From assembly GCF_022376445.1 (NCBI RefSeq), contig NW_025955003.1:62001-126000 (forward strand): 64,000 nt of DNA. The letters are read 5' to 3'. Below the pieces are notes generated by a model, which was not told where the DNA came from, did no database searches, and saw only the letters and a list, made by a program, of their open reading frames with translations. The position numbers and the translations under genes were made by a program. Each line of letters starts with the position of its first letter. The first letter of the stretch is position 1. This document shows, in pieces, positions 1 through 11,819 of the stretch. Source of the stretch: Fomitopsis serialis (Eukaryota; Basidiomycota; Agaricomycetes; Polyporales; Fomitopsidaceae).

Positions 1-2134
1 ACGCTCGCCGCCGCCGCCCTCTGTACCAAGGTGCGCATCCGAGCCTACTACTCGTCGCACTATACTCACACAAAGCACCCAGCAGGCAGTACAGAAGCCG
101 GTCGACGTTCGGTGTCCCGTCTGACTCGGAGGAGGACGAAGAAGAGTACTACTCTGAGCTGGAGAGCGACTCGGAATCTGGGAGCTCGTTCGACGCGTCG
201 GGGCCAGAGGAGGACGAGACGTACCTCTCGGACGACCTGCAGGAGATTTTGACACTTTCACGACCGTACGTTCGCTTGATATGCGCTTCTTAGTTGCCAG
301 GACATATCTGAGAGGTTTGTAGAACGCAAGAACGACCGAAACGCAGCCCTGCAGAGCAGCATTACATCAATGAGGCGCTCGTGTCGGTGCGCCTACGCGC
401 GAACCACCACGACCCGTACGAGGAGTGGAAGTCGGATCTCAAAGAAGAGTCTTTGGTGCGTGTTCAGTCATCCTCATAGATTGTGGCATGTTGTACGCGT
501 CGCTAGCAATGCAACCCTTTGTCCCCTCACGATCGCACGCTTCATCGCCCGCACGCTTCAGTCTCACACCGCATACGTCCTCTCTGTTATGAGCTCTAGT
601 TGACGCCCCTCTAGCGCGTAGCCCGCCTGGACCACTCCCTCGCGAAAGGCGAGCACCACAAAGCCCAGCTCGCCGCACACGCCCAGTATGCCCAACGGCG
701 CGCCACCGAGGTCGCCGCGGCGCGCCACAAGGCGCAGACGTACGTCGCGCACATCAACACGCGGCGCGACAAGGAGATGGACCGGCTGAGGACGGAGTGG
801 GAGACGCGCAACAAACACCTGTGGGAGCACATCGAGGGCGTGATTCGCACGGAGGATGAGAAGGTGCGCGCGAAGGAGGAGGAGGAGCGGAAGAAGCGGG
901 AGGCGGAGGAGCAGAAGAGGAGGGAGGAAGAGGAGCTGAGGAGGAAGGAGGAGGAGAAACGGAGACAAGAGGAGGAGGAACGGAAGAAGGAGAAGGAGCG
1001 GGAAGAGGAAGAGGCGCGAAAGATAGCAGAGGCGGAGCAGGCGCGCAAGGAGAAAGAGGCAGCAGAGGCGGAGCAGAGGGATCAGCTAGGATTCTCGACC
1101 GCCAGCGAGGATTGGCAGGGTGCGCGTGAGAACTTGAAGGTAGGTCGCGTTGGCAGCAAGCGGTGAGCGTGTGGCTGACGTCAACACAGTGGCTCAAGAC
1201 GGGACCTGTGAAGACCGTCAAGTCAAACAAGGAGCTCAAGTCGCTGTGGAGTGCCGGGCGGCGTGCGATCACTCCCAAGGTCGGACAACTAACGAACGAC
1301 CCCGAGTCCATCGACCGAATAGTAAGCTGATCCTCAGTCCCGCTCTCGTACGCACTCACACCGTCCCCGCAGTCCCGACAGCTAGTCGAGGTTGTCTACG
1401 GGAAGCCCCAGCACCCGGAAGCGGTCTACTTCGCGCTCCTTTCCTCCCTCGCCAAGGCGATCCTCCTCCAGGCGGAGACGGAAGTGACCGCGGAGAAGCG
1501 AAGCGCGGGCCCACTTGCGCAGGTCGCGGCGAACCTCCTCGGCGAGCTCTCCGGCTTCGCGGAGGCGTTCTGGGCGAAACTCTGCCAGCGCACAGGCGGG
1601 TGGCCCATCCCGATCGTCGTGCCCCAGGCGGACTGGAACGGCATGCCGTTCAGCAAGGAGGACCGGCGGAAGGCGCTCGGGTATCGCGACGGCGAGGGCC
1701 TCGCGGAGTACACGGCGCGCGTGACGGGCATCATGCGGGTATACTTCCACATCCTGTTCGCGGAGGTGGACAGCCCTCTCGATCCAGTGTTTCGGCTGCC
1801 GAGGGTGTGGACGTACTTCGCGAGGATGCTGACGGAGCCTGTGCTGCTGCAGAGCTCGGTGGCCCCGAGTGTGTTGCATGGTATGTTCTCTGGTGCGCTG
1901 TTTAGCGAGGTGATGCTGACGAACGGACGCCCTCTAGCTGCGCTTGACGTCGGTGGCGCGCGGGCGAAACAGATTTGGGGCAAGCAGTGGGTCAAGCTGC
2001 TTGCCCAGCTTTACGAGGCTGCGACGGTCGGGCTCGAGGGGGCGCCTGGACGACTGCTCGGGGGGCAATCGTCAGAGGGCATCGCAGCGCGTGTCCGTGT
2101 ACAGCTGGAGATCGAGCGTATCATGACGCAGTGA
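1..2134 (+). CDS. gle1: GLE1-like mRNA export factor, 5' end outside window
   Basis: Gle1 sits on the cytoplasmic face of the nuclear pore and, with inositol hexakisphosphate, activates the DEAD-box ATPase Dbp5 for mRNA export. The window enters the gene inside an exon ending near 30. An acidic N-terminal exon (about 87-265) follows, then an exon at about 341-455. The next exon, 615-1139, encodes a long charged coiled coil (E/K/R-rich, about 840-1070). Exons 1190-1321, 1373-1880 and 1938-2134 encode the GLE1 C-terminal domain. Recognition rests on the block ITPKVGQLTND followed by ESIDRI, and on LLGELSGFAEAFWAKLCQR; order and spacing match the Gle1 family. The last four introns are canonical GT-AG and keep phase; the two most upstream junctions are less certain. 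Stop TGA at 2132-2134. The coiled coil before the C-terminal domain is typical of Gle1. I am confident of the family and less so of the exact N-terminal exons. Confidence 0.87.
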
Positions 2135-2809
2135 CGGTATTGCATTTTGTTTGTTTGTTGTATTACTCGACTGCTTTCTTTCGGACAGAGTAGTGGAACG
2201 TCAGCTTGTAAACTACAGTCGCCACTATGGTGCACAGCTACGTAGAGCCGGATGGTCAAATCCAGCCGCGTTGAGAGTGAACAGTATTGTAGCGATAGAC
2301 TGTACACAGCCACACAGCAATTACGCCAGCCTTCTCTGCACAAGCAAGGTGCGTCAGAGTTCTGACTAGCATGTGGTTGCATAGGCGACACGAACCAGTT
2401 GCAGTCTCACAGCACATCGACATCCGATGAACGAAAACAGGGTATGCCACCCACAATTGATATGTTTCCGTTACCGAGACTCAAGTACACGTCAAGCGTA
2501 TCTGCCATGCTGAGGTTCGCGCTAACTTACGCACTGGCATTCACAGACCCAGAAGCGGATTGGGCTAAGTATGTATGAGCGATCGTCGTCCCGTTGATCA
2601 CCCTGCAGCCGAAGTATGGCAGGATACATTAAATCTAAGCACTTGACGAACCAAACCACTGCATAACACGACCATGCATCACGATGATCCTGGAACCGAC
2701 CTTTATATCGAGTACACAGCCTCAGACTCCCTGATCAATGCTACGACCTTGTCCGACCTCGGTCGCAGCTCGCATGGGAACGGAATGACATGACTAGCTC
2801 GCGTGTCAG

Positions 2810-5060
2810 CTACAGCAACTCCGAAGCGCGACCGGGAATATAGGTTACCTGATTATCCCCGAAATGAACCCCGGCGTGAAGTCGACGTCCACGCCCGTTG
2901 CAGCGTCGCGTGCTTTCGTCACATCGAACGCCGCAAGGATGCGGGATGCGGCGAGCCATACGGTGGAGTCCCCGAGATCCTGGCCAGGGCATAGGTGACG
3001 AGGGTGAGTGGTGGGACACCCAGCACCGTCGACATACTCACCGCCGACCGAAACCAAAGACAAAATCACGAGGGTCAGGGTCTGGATTGTCAGTGAGGAA
3101 GCGTTCGGGTTTGAACACGTCGGGGTCTTCGTAGTAATCGGGATCACGGCTGATTGCCCTGTGAGAGCACAGCGCGAGCGGTTGTTGCGATCAGCATAAA
3201 ACATCTGCATCGACGATATCGAGGGATGGGCCGTACCAGACATTGGGAATAATCATTGACCCTGCAGGTATGGTATATGAGTCGTACGTGTCATCCTCGG
3301 TGACTTGATGGGGTAAGACTAACGACCGCAACACGAGATGATGAAACCATAGACCCATATCGCAAGGCTTGAACGACGTACCAAGCGGAACAGGTGGGTT
3401 CCATCTTCGAGTACGAGGCCGGCATCAGGGAATCATACAAGATAGAGGAACTCAATCGGACGCACCGGTAGACCTCCTTGAGTAGAGCTTCGAGGTATGG
3501 CAGAGCCGTCCTGTCGTCGAGTTCGGGGAGCCGCTCGCTGCCGACAACAGCGTCGAGCTCGTTTTGAGACTTCGCACGCGCATCGGGATGCAGTACAATC
3601 GCAAGCATGAAGGACGTAAGGGCGGTAGCCGTCTATCGGTACGCGGGCGTCATGGTACGATGTCCAGCACGGCAAGCCTCCGGTGCTCACCGTGTCAGTT
3701 CCCCCTGACGTCCGTTATTCAGTCGGGGTATAGATTGGGCAGAATAGCAGGCGCGTACCCGAGTAAACAACACTGACGGCACCTTTGATGTCTTCCCTAT
3801 CATAGTCAGAGATCGTCCCGTCTGCGGCGCATTCGTCAAGGAGTGTTGTGAGGAAACAGCTGCGCGCAGTTCCTCGGGCCTATGGGACGAATCACCATGA
3901 TTGATTCATCAGAACGCAGACAGTCAGACGCACCATTGCAGCATGAACACGCTCGTACGGCGCATCGATCATCTGGCGGGTCAGTTCCCTGACCTCCGCC
4001 ACCTTTCTCATGAAGTGCATTCCGGGGACCCACATAGGGATATGCCTCACTGTGAAGCGAGATCAAAACAAGACGACATGTCAACCTGCTATGCTCACGA
4101 CTCACAGACCGGGAAGAAGTCGACTAGGCTCGCGCCGGCGCTACCGGCCTCTACTATACCGACTACGGCACGCTCTGCGAGGTCCATGAACTGAGTATCA
4201 TGGGAGAGCACACCGTGTCCGTAGGCGATGTCGACCATCACAGCACCCACGTAGCTTTATAGGACGACACGAGCAGCAGATGTCCAGTCGCATTGTATCG
4301 ATGACATTTGTTGATGGTTCATGCAGTAAAAACCAGTCGGTTCTTGAAGAGCTGCATTAACCAATGGACGCACCACTTAAGCCCCACAAACAGTGCTTTG
4401 CACGCCCGGTCTCCGGTCTTATCTTCGAGGGACTGGCTCGCATTGACAAGTCCGGCGAGGAGCCTGACCGACTCGCGGCGCTGGACGGGAATGTACGATT
4501 CGAGCGCAGAGGCCGATTGAAAGGCAGCTTGGAACCAGCGGCGCTGGCGGCGCCACTGCTCTCCGTAGGGCATGATGGTAACGTTGTTGGTGAAGCCGAT
4601 CCTAAGGGGAGAAGACCACCACGAGCATCATGGTTACGGATGAGAGATAGTGAGAGATCGAGAAGCACGTTGTAACGCACAGCTCAGTCAAAAGAAGAGT
4701 CCTCGGTCGGTCCGAGTACTTGTAGCCACGCTTGTTGAGGAGCTCGTCCATAGCTTTTGCGGAGTTGAGCACGATGGTGGGCCTGTTGAATATCCGCATG
4801 TACACCACATCACCTAGGCGAGAGTCGTTAGCATTACTATGTGTGCGCATCGGGCAAGGACAACAGGCTATGTACCACTAGTAGGTCTTCCTCCAATCCA
4901 TGAAGACATGCTGTTGATATCTCAACGGGACGCGGTGTGCGCTCCCGATTACGGGAAGGCAGCTAGGACCCGGAGGAAGAGACATCTCACGACCCCGCCG
5001 GAGCAGTCTAGAGAGCAAGAAGATGCATAGGGTCAGGAGCAGAAGTACAGCGACACCCAT
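2810..5060 (-). CDS. Cytochrome P450 monooxygenase, probably decaying
   Basis: Microsomal haem monooxygenase; substrate unknown. The start at 5060 gives an N-terminal membrane anchor ([20 protein letters not shown]) and a proline-rich hinge (LPPGP). Further along come the C-helix WRRQR (about 4540), the I-helix SGTDT plus TATALTSF across an intron (about 3650-3700), the K-helix EVYR (about 3470), FKPERF (about 3110), FGFGRR (about 3050) and CPGQ (about 2985). Most introns are short and canonical. Three junctions are not. There is no good donor after the first exon, where TAC is followed by TAG. No AG acceptor lies between FGFGRR and the haem-ligand cysteine codon. The C-terminal tail ending [12 protein letters not shown] at 2810 is one frame away from the preceding exon, whose own stop is at 2845. 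The gene resembles the O-methylsterigmatocystin-oxidoreductase-like P450s common in polypores. It may be a pseudogene or carry sequence errors. Confidence 0.85.
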
Positions 5061-5117
5061 CCTATTGACAGGGTGCTGAAGTAAGGGAAGGCAAGGAGCC
5101 CACTGAGGAATCGGGAC

Positions 5118-5125
5118 TTTATATA
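5118..5125 (-). promoter_or_regulatory. TATA box of the P450 gene
   Basis: The minus strand reads TATATAAA about 58-65 nt before the ATG at 5060, a normal place for a fungal TATA box. The element is visible; its use is inferred. Confidence 0.5.
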
Positions 5126-7228
5126 CAAGGTTGACAACCGCCTTGGGAAGGGCGGGCAGACCGAATTACTTATTAAGACTGTAGCCGCCTACATGCAAAG
5201 TGAGCAATATCGGAGAAGGTTGGCATCTGACATCAACAGGCGTGAGTATGTCTAGTCATTAGAGGCAAAGAAGAGTATGCTTGACTCGCCAGACGCGCAC
5301 GAAGTCTTCGACAAGCGACCGCTGCGCTGCGCGACTATGTACTAGGTCTGCTGGTCGGAGCGCATGTGTGCGTGGATCGATGCGAGCCTGAGGGCTATGG
5401 ACAGGTGGCTCCCTGCCGTCTATTCAACTACGATGGCAAGGAAGTTGTGAAGGTCGGCCTGCAGCCTGGCGGTGTGTTGGCTGGTGGCAGAGCATGCTAG
5501 ATGAAAGAAACTCAAGGTATCAGGTTCGCCATCACACCAATGCGCATCGGTATGCATATCTGCGCGAACGGGTGCAGCTGTATTATGGGAAGAGTATGGA
5601 AGGCAGAGGCAACTTATCCGGACGGCTCGAAGCCGCGTCGACCGCGTCGCGTTGCTCACGTGATGGCGGCATATAAAATCGAGACGTGCTGGCAGTGCGT
5701 CTGCTCATCCTCCACCATCATCTCTCGCAACAGACTCGAAGCCGCGACGCTCGCTACGCACAGGACTCTCTGTCTTTCCTCGCGAGTGGGCCAAGTTCTG
5801 AGTCTTTTCTATAGGCTGCCTTCTATAATCCAGAACGCAGTCGGGTGGCCTGGATGCGACCCGTCCAGTGCTGCCCCCAACATACAAGAAACACGCCGAT
5901 CGCGAGGCGGATACCGGGATTCGCCCCAGGGTTTCGCAAGGTCGTTCCCCTTTACGCTCGCTGTGTCGGGTCGAAATATGTTGGAGGTGCGGGTTCTTCT
6001 ATCATCTGCCCCCATGGCTCTCTGTTTTGTTTTCTCCCTATCGGCGTCACTCCGTTTTTGTGACGGAAGACCTTTGATAGGCCTTTGTGTCCTAGGTGTA
6101 GGGTGTTTCCCATTCAAGGGCTGCCTACGGGAGGGCTCTCTACGATGTAATTGGTGGCGCTCGCGTGGTCGGTGCGGCCTCTGGCCAAGGTGCTAGCATC
6201 TGGCATTCGCTGCTCCGCATCGTAGAACAGCTCGAGCGCACGTGTTGCGTCAGATATCATCGGAAACTTTCGGGAGACCTGCCAGTGAAAATAACTAAGT
6301 AGCTGAGCAATAACAATATCCCAGATCGGAGTGCGCTCTCGAGTAGCATACGCGTACAACAGGACTCGATTTCACTCCAACACTACGGAGTGTCAGCTTG
6401 CACTCAAGTGCTGCTGGCCGATGATGCATGCCTACACCACCCTGGACAATCCGCTATGGCCTAAGGACGTGCGTTGATGTCTGGGCAGGAGCTGCCGCGC
6501 GTCAACCGAGACGGTTCGGTTTGACGGAGGTCAACTGTCGGTGGCTTGTGACCTCCACCTTCGGGCAGTGGATGCTATCGGGGGTGGTGTTGTATTGCAC
6601 CCGCTGTTCGGTGCGACCTTGCAGCTTCTGTAGGGCCGGGCGTACGAGGGGAGAATGGGAGTCATGGGCAGCCTTGTGCTGGCGGATGGTGAAGTGTCCT
6701 TCAGTGCACTTCGCGGCGCACGTTTCTGCGGCTTTGTGCCGACGTGTAACTCGATTCAGACTACTCCTTGTCTGCTGCGACTCAAATTTTTTCCTCAGTA
6801 TCCCTCTTCGCGAGGATTCCATTGTTCCTGCTGTATAAGTTTAGTACTTCCGTCGCATGTAGCAATACAGTTGTGTGGGTGTATCCGCCTTGCTGTGCAA
6901 TGACATTCAAGTTATGGATATCAGAATGAGAGATCTGAATCCAATGCCGACAAGGTCTTGACGTCGTTGTCCGTTGCTCACATGCATTGCTACGTCGCGC
7001 CTGGTCATACAACATGTCGAGCTTCAGTCTCGGCGCCACTGCCTTCACGACTGAAGCTTCATCCCACGGATTCCTATGGTTATTGCTCTAGCCTGAGCCA
7101 TTGGCAGATGATCCACTGCATAGCGTATTCACAGGGTACATGACAACGAAACAACACGGTGACAGTTCGAATAACAACACACATCCACGTCTAAAGATAC
7201 GAACAACAAATATGTATCACAGACAGCC
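5126..7228. other. Intergenic region with an orphan promoter-like element
   Basis: No protein family is recognisable on either strand over about 2.1 kb. A plus-strand CACGTG (5657-5662) followed by TATAAAA (5672-5678) and a pyrimidine-rich stretch looks like a core promoter, but the longest open frame behind it (5501-6196, 231 codons, which also overlaps it) has no domain and no coding-like composition. It could be a non-coding transcript, a degraded gene or chance. Confidence 0.4.
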
Positions 7229-10200
7229 TTAACGTACTGCGATCTCTCCGAGTTGTACGTTCTCGCGGTCCGAGTCAGCATCTGATGATGTTTCGACCCT
7301 CCGGAGTGTCTTCTTCTTCGCCGCCTTCCTCGCCACCTTCGCAGACGCTGCGTGCGCCACGCCTGGCCTTTGATTCGTAGCGTCGGAGAAGGGGTCGTCC
7401 GCAACATGGCTCTGTGCCTTCCTGCTCATGCTGCGATGAGATGTCATTTCCTCGGTGAATGGGCCGTCAAGCACCCACCTAGGACTCTGATAGTGAGCGA
7501 CCTTCTTGTGGGCCGGCGATATGAACGTGCGGCCGGGACTCCTCGTTCGTCTGGGATGATCGTCAGTCACGGATGCACACGCTTGAGCTGGGAGTATAGG
7601 GACTGACTTCACAGCAGGATTGCGCTTCGGCGTTGTCGCAGGACGAGATGAAGGCCCGGCTCTCTCAACTTCGCCTTCCTCTTCGTCGTCGCCAGATCTG
7701 CATCAGGACGCATACGTGAAATCAGGATGATTGCGCTGGAGGGGCGAACACTTACTCATCAGGATCGATCGACTGTGCGGTGGCCTGAGGTCGTTCCTTT
7801 GCTTTACCCTTGTCCTGCGTAGTGAGGATGTGTTGTATCTCTGTCTCTTCCTCCGCGTCCTCCTCGTCTTCGGGGGCAGCTCCGTCACTCTCGCCAATAC
7901 GCTCGTCCTCGAACTCCAGGCCGATGAGTGCACATAACTCGCGGAACCGTTCATCCGTGGCGTGTACCCTTGCGTCGATACCCTCGATGCGTTTGCCGAA
8001 CCGCTTGACGAATCCACCGCGAAACTTGTCCACAATCTTCTCAGCAGCGGGGTCCTCGAACGGACAGTGCTACACGAGGGAGTTAGGTGATCAATCAGTG
8101 CATGCTCGTATTGGAGTATCGTAAAGGGCGTACATCTTTCAAGTCCGTGAGCACCATGTGGAGAAGAAGCAGAGGAAGATCCCCCGGGTTGTCATGAATG
8201 TAAAGCTTCCCTAGTAGCTGGCACAAGTCCTTCCGGTCTTGCTCTGACCGGACCGCATCGTCAGTCATCAAATCGGCATTGTCTGGTACGTGCTTTACTC
8301 ACCCGTCTCGTCTTTAGCATACAACGCCTTGAATATGTCCAAAGCGAAGTGGATGTGCACATCGGCCGTGGATGGGTCTTGTTCATCTCTGCAAGAAAGC
8401 GACGTTAGGTACAAGCTAGAACACCATACACAACTACGCGGAAGATCTTACTTGTGCACCAACTTCCGTGGATCCGTCCAGTCGACTAGAAGCAAACCGA
8501 ACTGGGATGAGCTGACCATCTCTTCGCCATCCGTCAGCTCCGCGTGGACCTGTCCGACTAGGTCATACGCTGCCATCGCAACCTGCACGTACACTCATGA
8601 GTGCCTATCTTTACTTAAGACAGAGCTTATATACACACCGATTGCATGCGTCGCTGATTTGCTGCAGACGAGTAACAGTACACTGGCAGGAAATATGCGA
8701 GGCACTGCCGGAGCTCTTGATTATCCACGGTCGTGGGCGAGACGTACGTCATGAGCATGCTGGTCAACACCTGCGAGCAAGGGCTTTATACTTAGTATTC
8801 TGTTGATCAGAGAGAAACGGAGGACAAACCCGAGGGTCGGTGACCAAGCCCGCGAGCATGAGTTTCGAGATTCCTATGCACAAGACGGCCTGGACCGCAG
8901 ACGAATCCTCTACCTCGAGGGTCTGCAACAGGAACGTTACGATCTTCTCAGCCTGAAGTGATGCATCAGTTCGCTGTTCATCGCACAGTAGTGTATTGCA
9001 CATACGATGTCCTCAGATCGCAAGAGTAGCTCTTCGTCGTACACCATGAGGATGTCAAAGATGACGCGGAGCACCTTGACCTTCAGATCCTCTGGGGCAC
9101 TCTGAACCTGGTTCAAGAAGAGCTGGAACGAGTTCATGGCCATGCTCTGTGAAGTCGAGGGTCGTGAGATGGCATGTTTGGATGAATATTGCCACGCGGA
9201 AGTACTGCACGCACCTTCGCGATCAGGCAGCATAGACCCAGATTGACGAGTGCTCTTTCACGTAAGGCAAGCTCCTTTCTCTTAACAGCCGGAATGATCA
9301 AGTCGGCGAGCAGTCCTTCCAGGGTTGAATTCTCGTCGAAGCTCTGAAAAATATTTACTCATGGTCAGAACCATTCTCAGTGGAGGGCCGAGCTTCTTGG
9401 AGACGTACACCTTGTACGCGACTCAGCATGGACATGCAGATCCCGAGACAGCGCAGATCTATAACATCCGCCTTTTCCCGTTCTTCCGGGGACATGTCGA
9501 GAAGACTCTTTGCGCGACGTAAAGACCGGCTTCGCTGTGAGCTTTGTGTAGTGTTCAAAGAGCTGTTACTGTCTGGTAGGATATTCGACTTCGCCGATGT
9601 CAATAGGCCGCGCCGGGGATCGAGACAGATAGCAACGCACTACATCAAGGAGTTCTTCGCCATCGCGGAGTTCAGCAATCATCTCGACGATGACACGTAT
9701 CAGCTCCCGTTCACTCGGAGAGGACTCCTTGAGCACGTCCATGCACGGCTCCGTTAGGCTTTCAGGGAGCAGTTCATGTGCAAGCATCTCACCTGTGTAA
9801 CATTGCAGAAGTCAGTAGGGAGGCGTCTTTCGTCCGAATGCTACTTACGGACGACAGCGAACGCCTTCCGCCGCCCGATCTCGTCAGAGAAATCTGACGA
9901 AGCGGTCAATCGCAGCATCTCAGTTACGACAAAAGCGCGTTCCGAGACGACGTCCTCCTTTCGTTCCATAGCTTCGTCGTCTTCTGCTCCGGCGGGCTCG
10001 GAGCGAGATTCCGCCTGCATTCTGGCATCTTCCAAGTCTTCAATAGCGTCGAGTAGGTCGTTGCAGGCCTCTTGCAAATAGAAGGCGAGCGCAGTGACAA
10101 CCGGGACCTTTGCAACCTCGAGGTGAGCCTCCAGATCAAGTTCGCGGCAGTAGGCGGTGAAGACGCGTGCAATGAAGATCGATTCCGGGTTGAGGGACTG

Positions 10201-11573
10201 CCAAAACGTATCTGAATGGGCTCGTGGTCAGCATCTACGGTACTGTGTACCGATAGTCATGCTTTACCATCAAAGACGACGTTGTCAAGGACGACGTTCC
10301 TCGTCAGAAACAGCGACTTGAGTGCATCGATCGCCACATCAACCCCCTCCGGGCTAATGACGTCGAACAGCTTGACAAACGCCACGAGATCTCCAAGCGA
10401 AGTGTCTACTTCCTCGTCAGTGGACACAATGTCGAACCATGCCGCGACCGTATGAGAAGCGGCAACCCGCACAGCATCTTCCCTGTCGCCCAAGCCATCT
10501 CGAACAACCTTCTCCCGCTGAGCGAGGGTAAGTTGACGCGGGTGTTCGAATTTGCTTGAAGACTGGTACTTCCGAGATCTCGACTTGCTCGAAGGATCTC
10601 CCATAGCCAAGATAGAGGAGAAGAGGAGCTTGCGTACCACCGGATCCACGTCCCGACTGCGCGTGAGTACAGACGGTACGGTGCGCGGCGTGAGGGGAAT
10701 GTGCAGAAGTGCACAACGGCGCACTTCACTATTGGCCATGTAAGTGCGGACATGAGCATCGTCATGAGACTCACTTACGCAGCATCGTCGCATTGTAAAC
10801 GGTCTAGGAGGATCTCCATGATGCTTGGCTGATCGGCAGGCAGCTCGCTGGGATCCTCGCCTCCGACAATCCTGGACAGCCCGGTGACGGCAAATGCCCT
10901 GATTGTCGCTTCCTTGTCGTAGACTCGCTCCACCAGGCATTGACGAAGGCTAGAGAAAGTATCTTCGCTACGGGTTCGATATGGCGTCAGTGCTCAGTCA
11001 CTCCGAGAATTAGGTACATGCTTACTCTATTTCATTGAGATGACTTGTGATCTCGGTCACCAAGCAGACCGAGCGAAATCTAACTGTCTTGTCCTTAGCA
11101 TCGAATCCTTGAAGAAGCCATTTCAAGACGCGGAAGGTGAATCGTGCAGCTGGGGTGTCGTCCATCGTGGCATCACCCTCCTGTTGAAGCTGCGTAGCTG
11201 GGTATGACATCGAGAATCAGCGGCATTCACGTATGACTGTACGGACTGAATTGTCACCTTTCTGAAGGATGAATTGCACGTAGGAACCGATAAACTTGAT
11301 GATTCTGTCAGCAGCTTGACAACCTTTCTTGATGGTGAGAACTCGAGACATCATGTCGATGAAGATGTCGCAGAATATGTGCTCTCCGCTGGCAGCGAGC
11401 TCGGTGGATGATCCACTCTTGGCGGGTTGACGAGCGGAGGCGGCTTGGAGGTGCAGCTTGTGGAGGCTAGTACAGTTCTTGCGATGGTTGGCAGTGGACA
11501 GCTGCGCTTGATCGAAAATCGCTGGGACGACTTCATGAAGTGTTTGAAGGGCCAAAGATGTCTTCGGCGGCAT
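7229..11573 (-). CDS. ycg1: Condensin complex subunit 3 (Ycg1/Cnd3/CAP-G)
   Basis: HEAT-repeat subunit of condensin, which compacts and resolves mitotic chromosomes and binds DNA together with the kleisin Brn1. The ATG at 11573 begins MPPKTSLALQTLHEVVPAIF. Exons at 11231-11573, 11026-11197, 10779-10967, 10268-10728 and 9849-10211 join in phase; about ten more short exons follow to the stop at 7229. Family hallmarks in order: VRFRSVCLVTEITSHLNEID (about 11030-11090), RDVDPVVRKLLFSSIL (about 10625-10670), ENSTLEGLLADLIIPAVKRK (about 9290-9340) and RALVNLGLCCLIAK. The C-terminal 200 residues are acidic, then basic and disordered, with many Ser/Thr-Pro sites, as is usual for this subunit. Expected length is about 1,050-1,100 residues, close to yeast Ycg1. 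The first intron would be only 33 nt. Convergence with the left intergenic region leaves no obvious overlap with the P450. Confidence 0.92.
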
Positions 11574-11813
11574 GATCGTAAGCTAGTGAGACTGGAGGTA
11601 GACGTCGTTGATTGTCGAGTGCAGGCTTGGGGTCTTCTGGGAGCCGTCGTGTGCGTATACCTGGGCAAAAGTATACGTAGAAGCGATTGCTTAGCTATCT
11701 TGATCCTGAACTCAGGTCCTTACGGTGACTTCTGGCAGTGGTCAAGCGCGTCTAAAGTCACGGTGCGTCCGAGTCGAAGTCGAACGTACGACATCTTAGA
11801 TCGTCGCGTCGCG

Positions 11814-11819
11814 ACGCGT
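11814..11819. promoter_or_regulatory. MCB-like element upstream of the condensin gene
   Basis: ACGCGT lies about 240 nt upstream of the condensin ATG, inside a short palindromic GC-rich patch, with CACGTG a few bases further on. ACGCGT is the MluI cell-cycle box bound by MBF in fungi. A single 6-mer is weak evidence; the link rests on its position beside a cell-cycle gene. Confidence 0.3.

Noticed and set aside
564..1359. Long minus-strand Leu/Ser/Pro-rich frames
   Set aside because: They are antisense shadows of the Glu/Lys/Arg-rich coiled coil of GLE1.
5501..6196. 231-codon plus-strand frame as a gene
   Set aside because: Cys-rich random-looking translation, no family, and the TATA-like element lies inside it rather than before its start.
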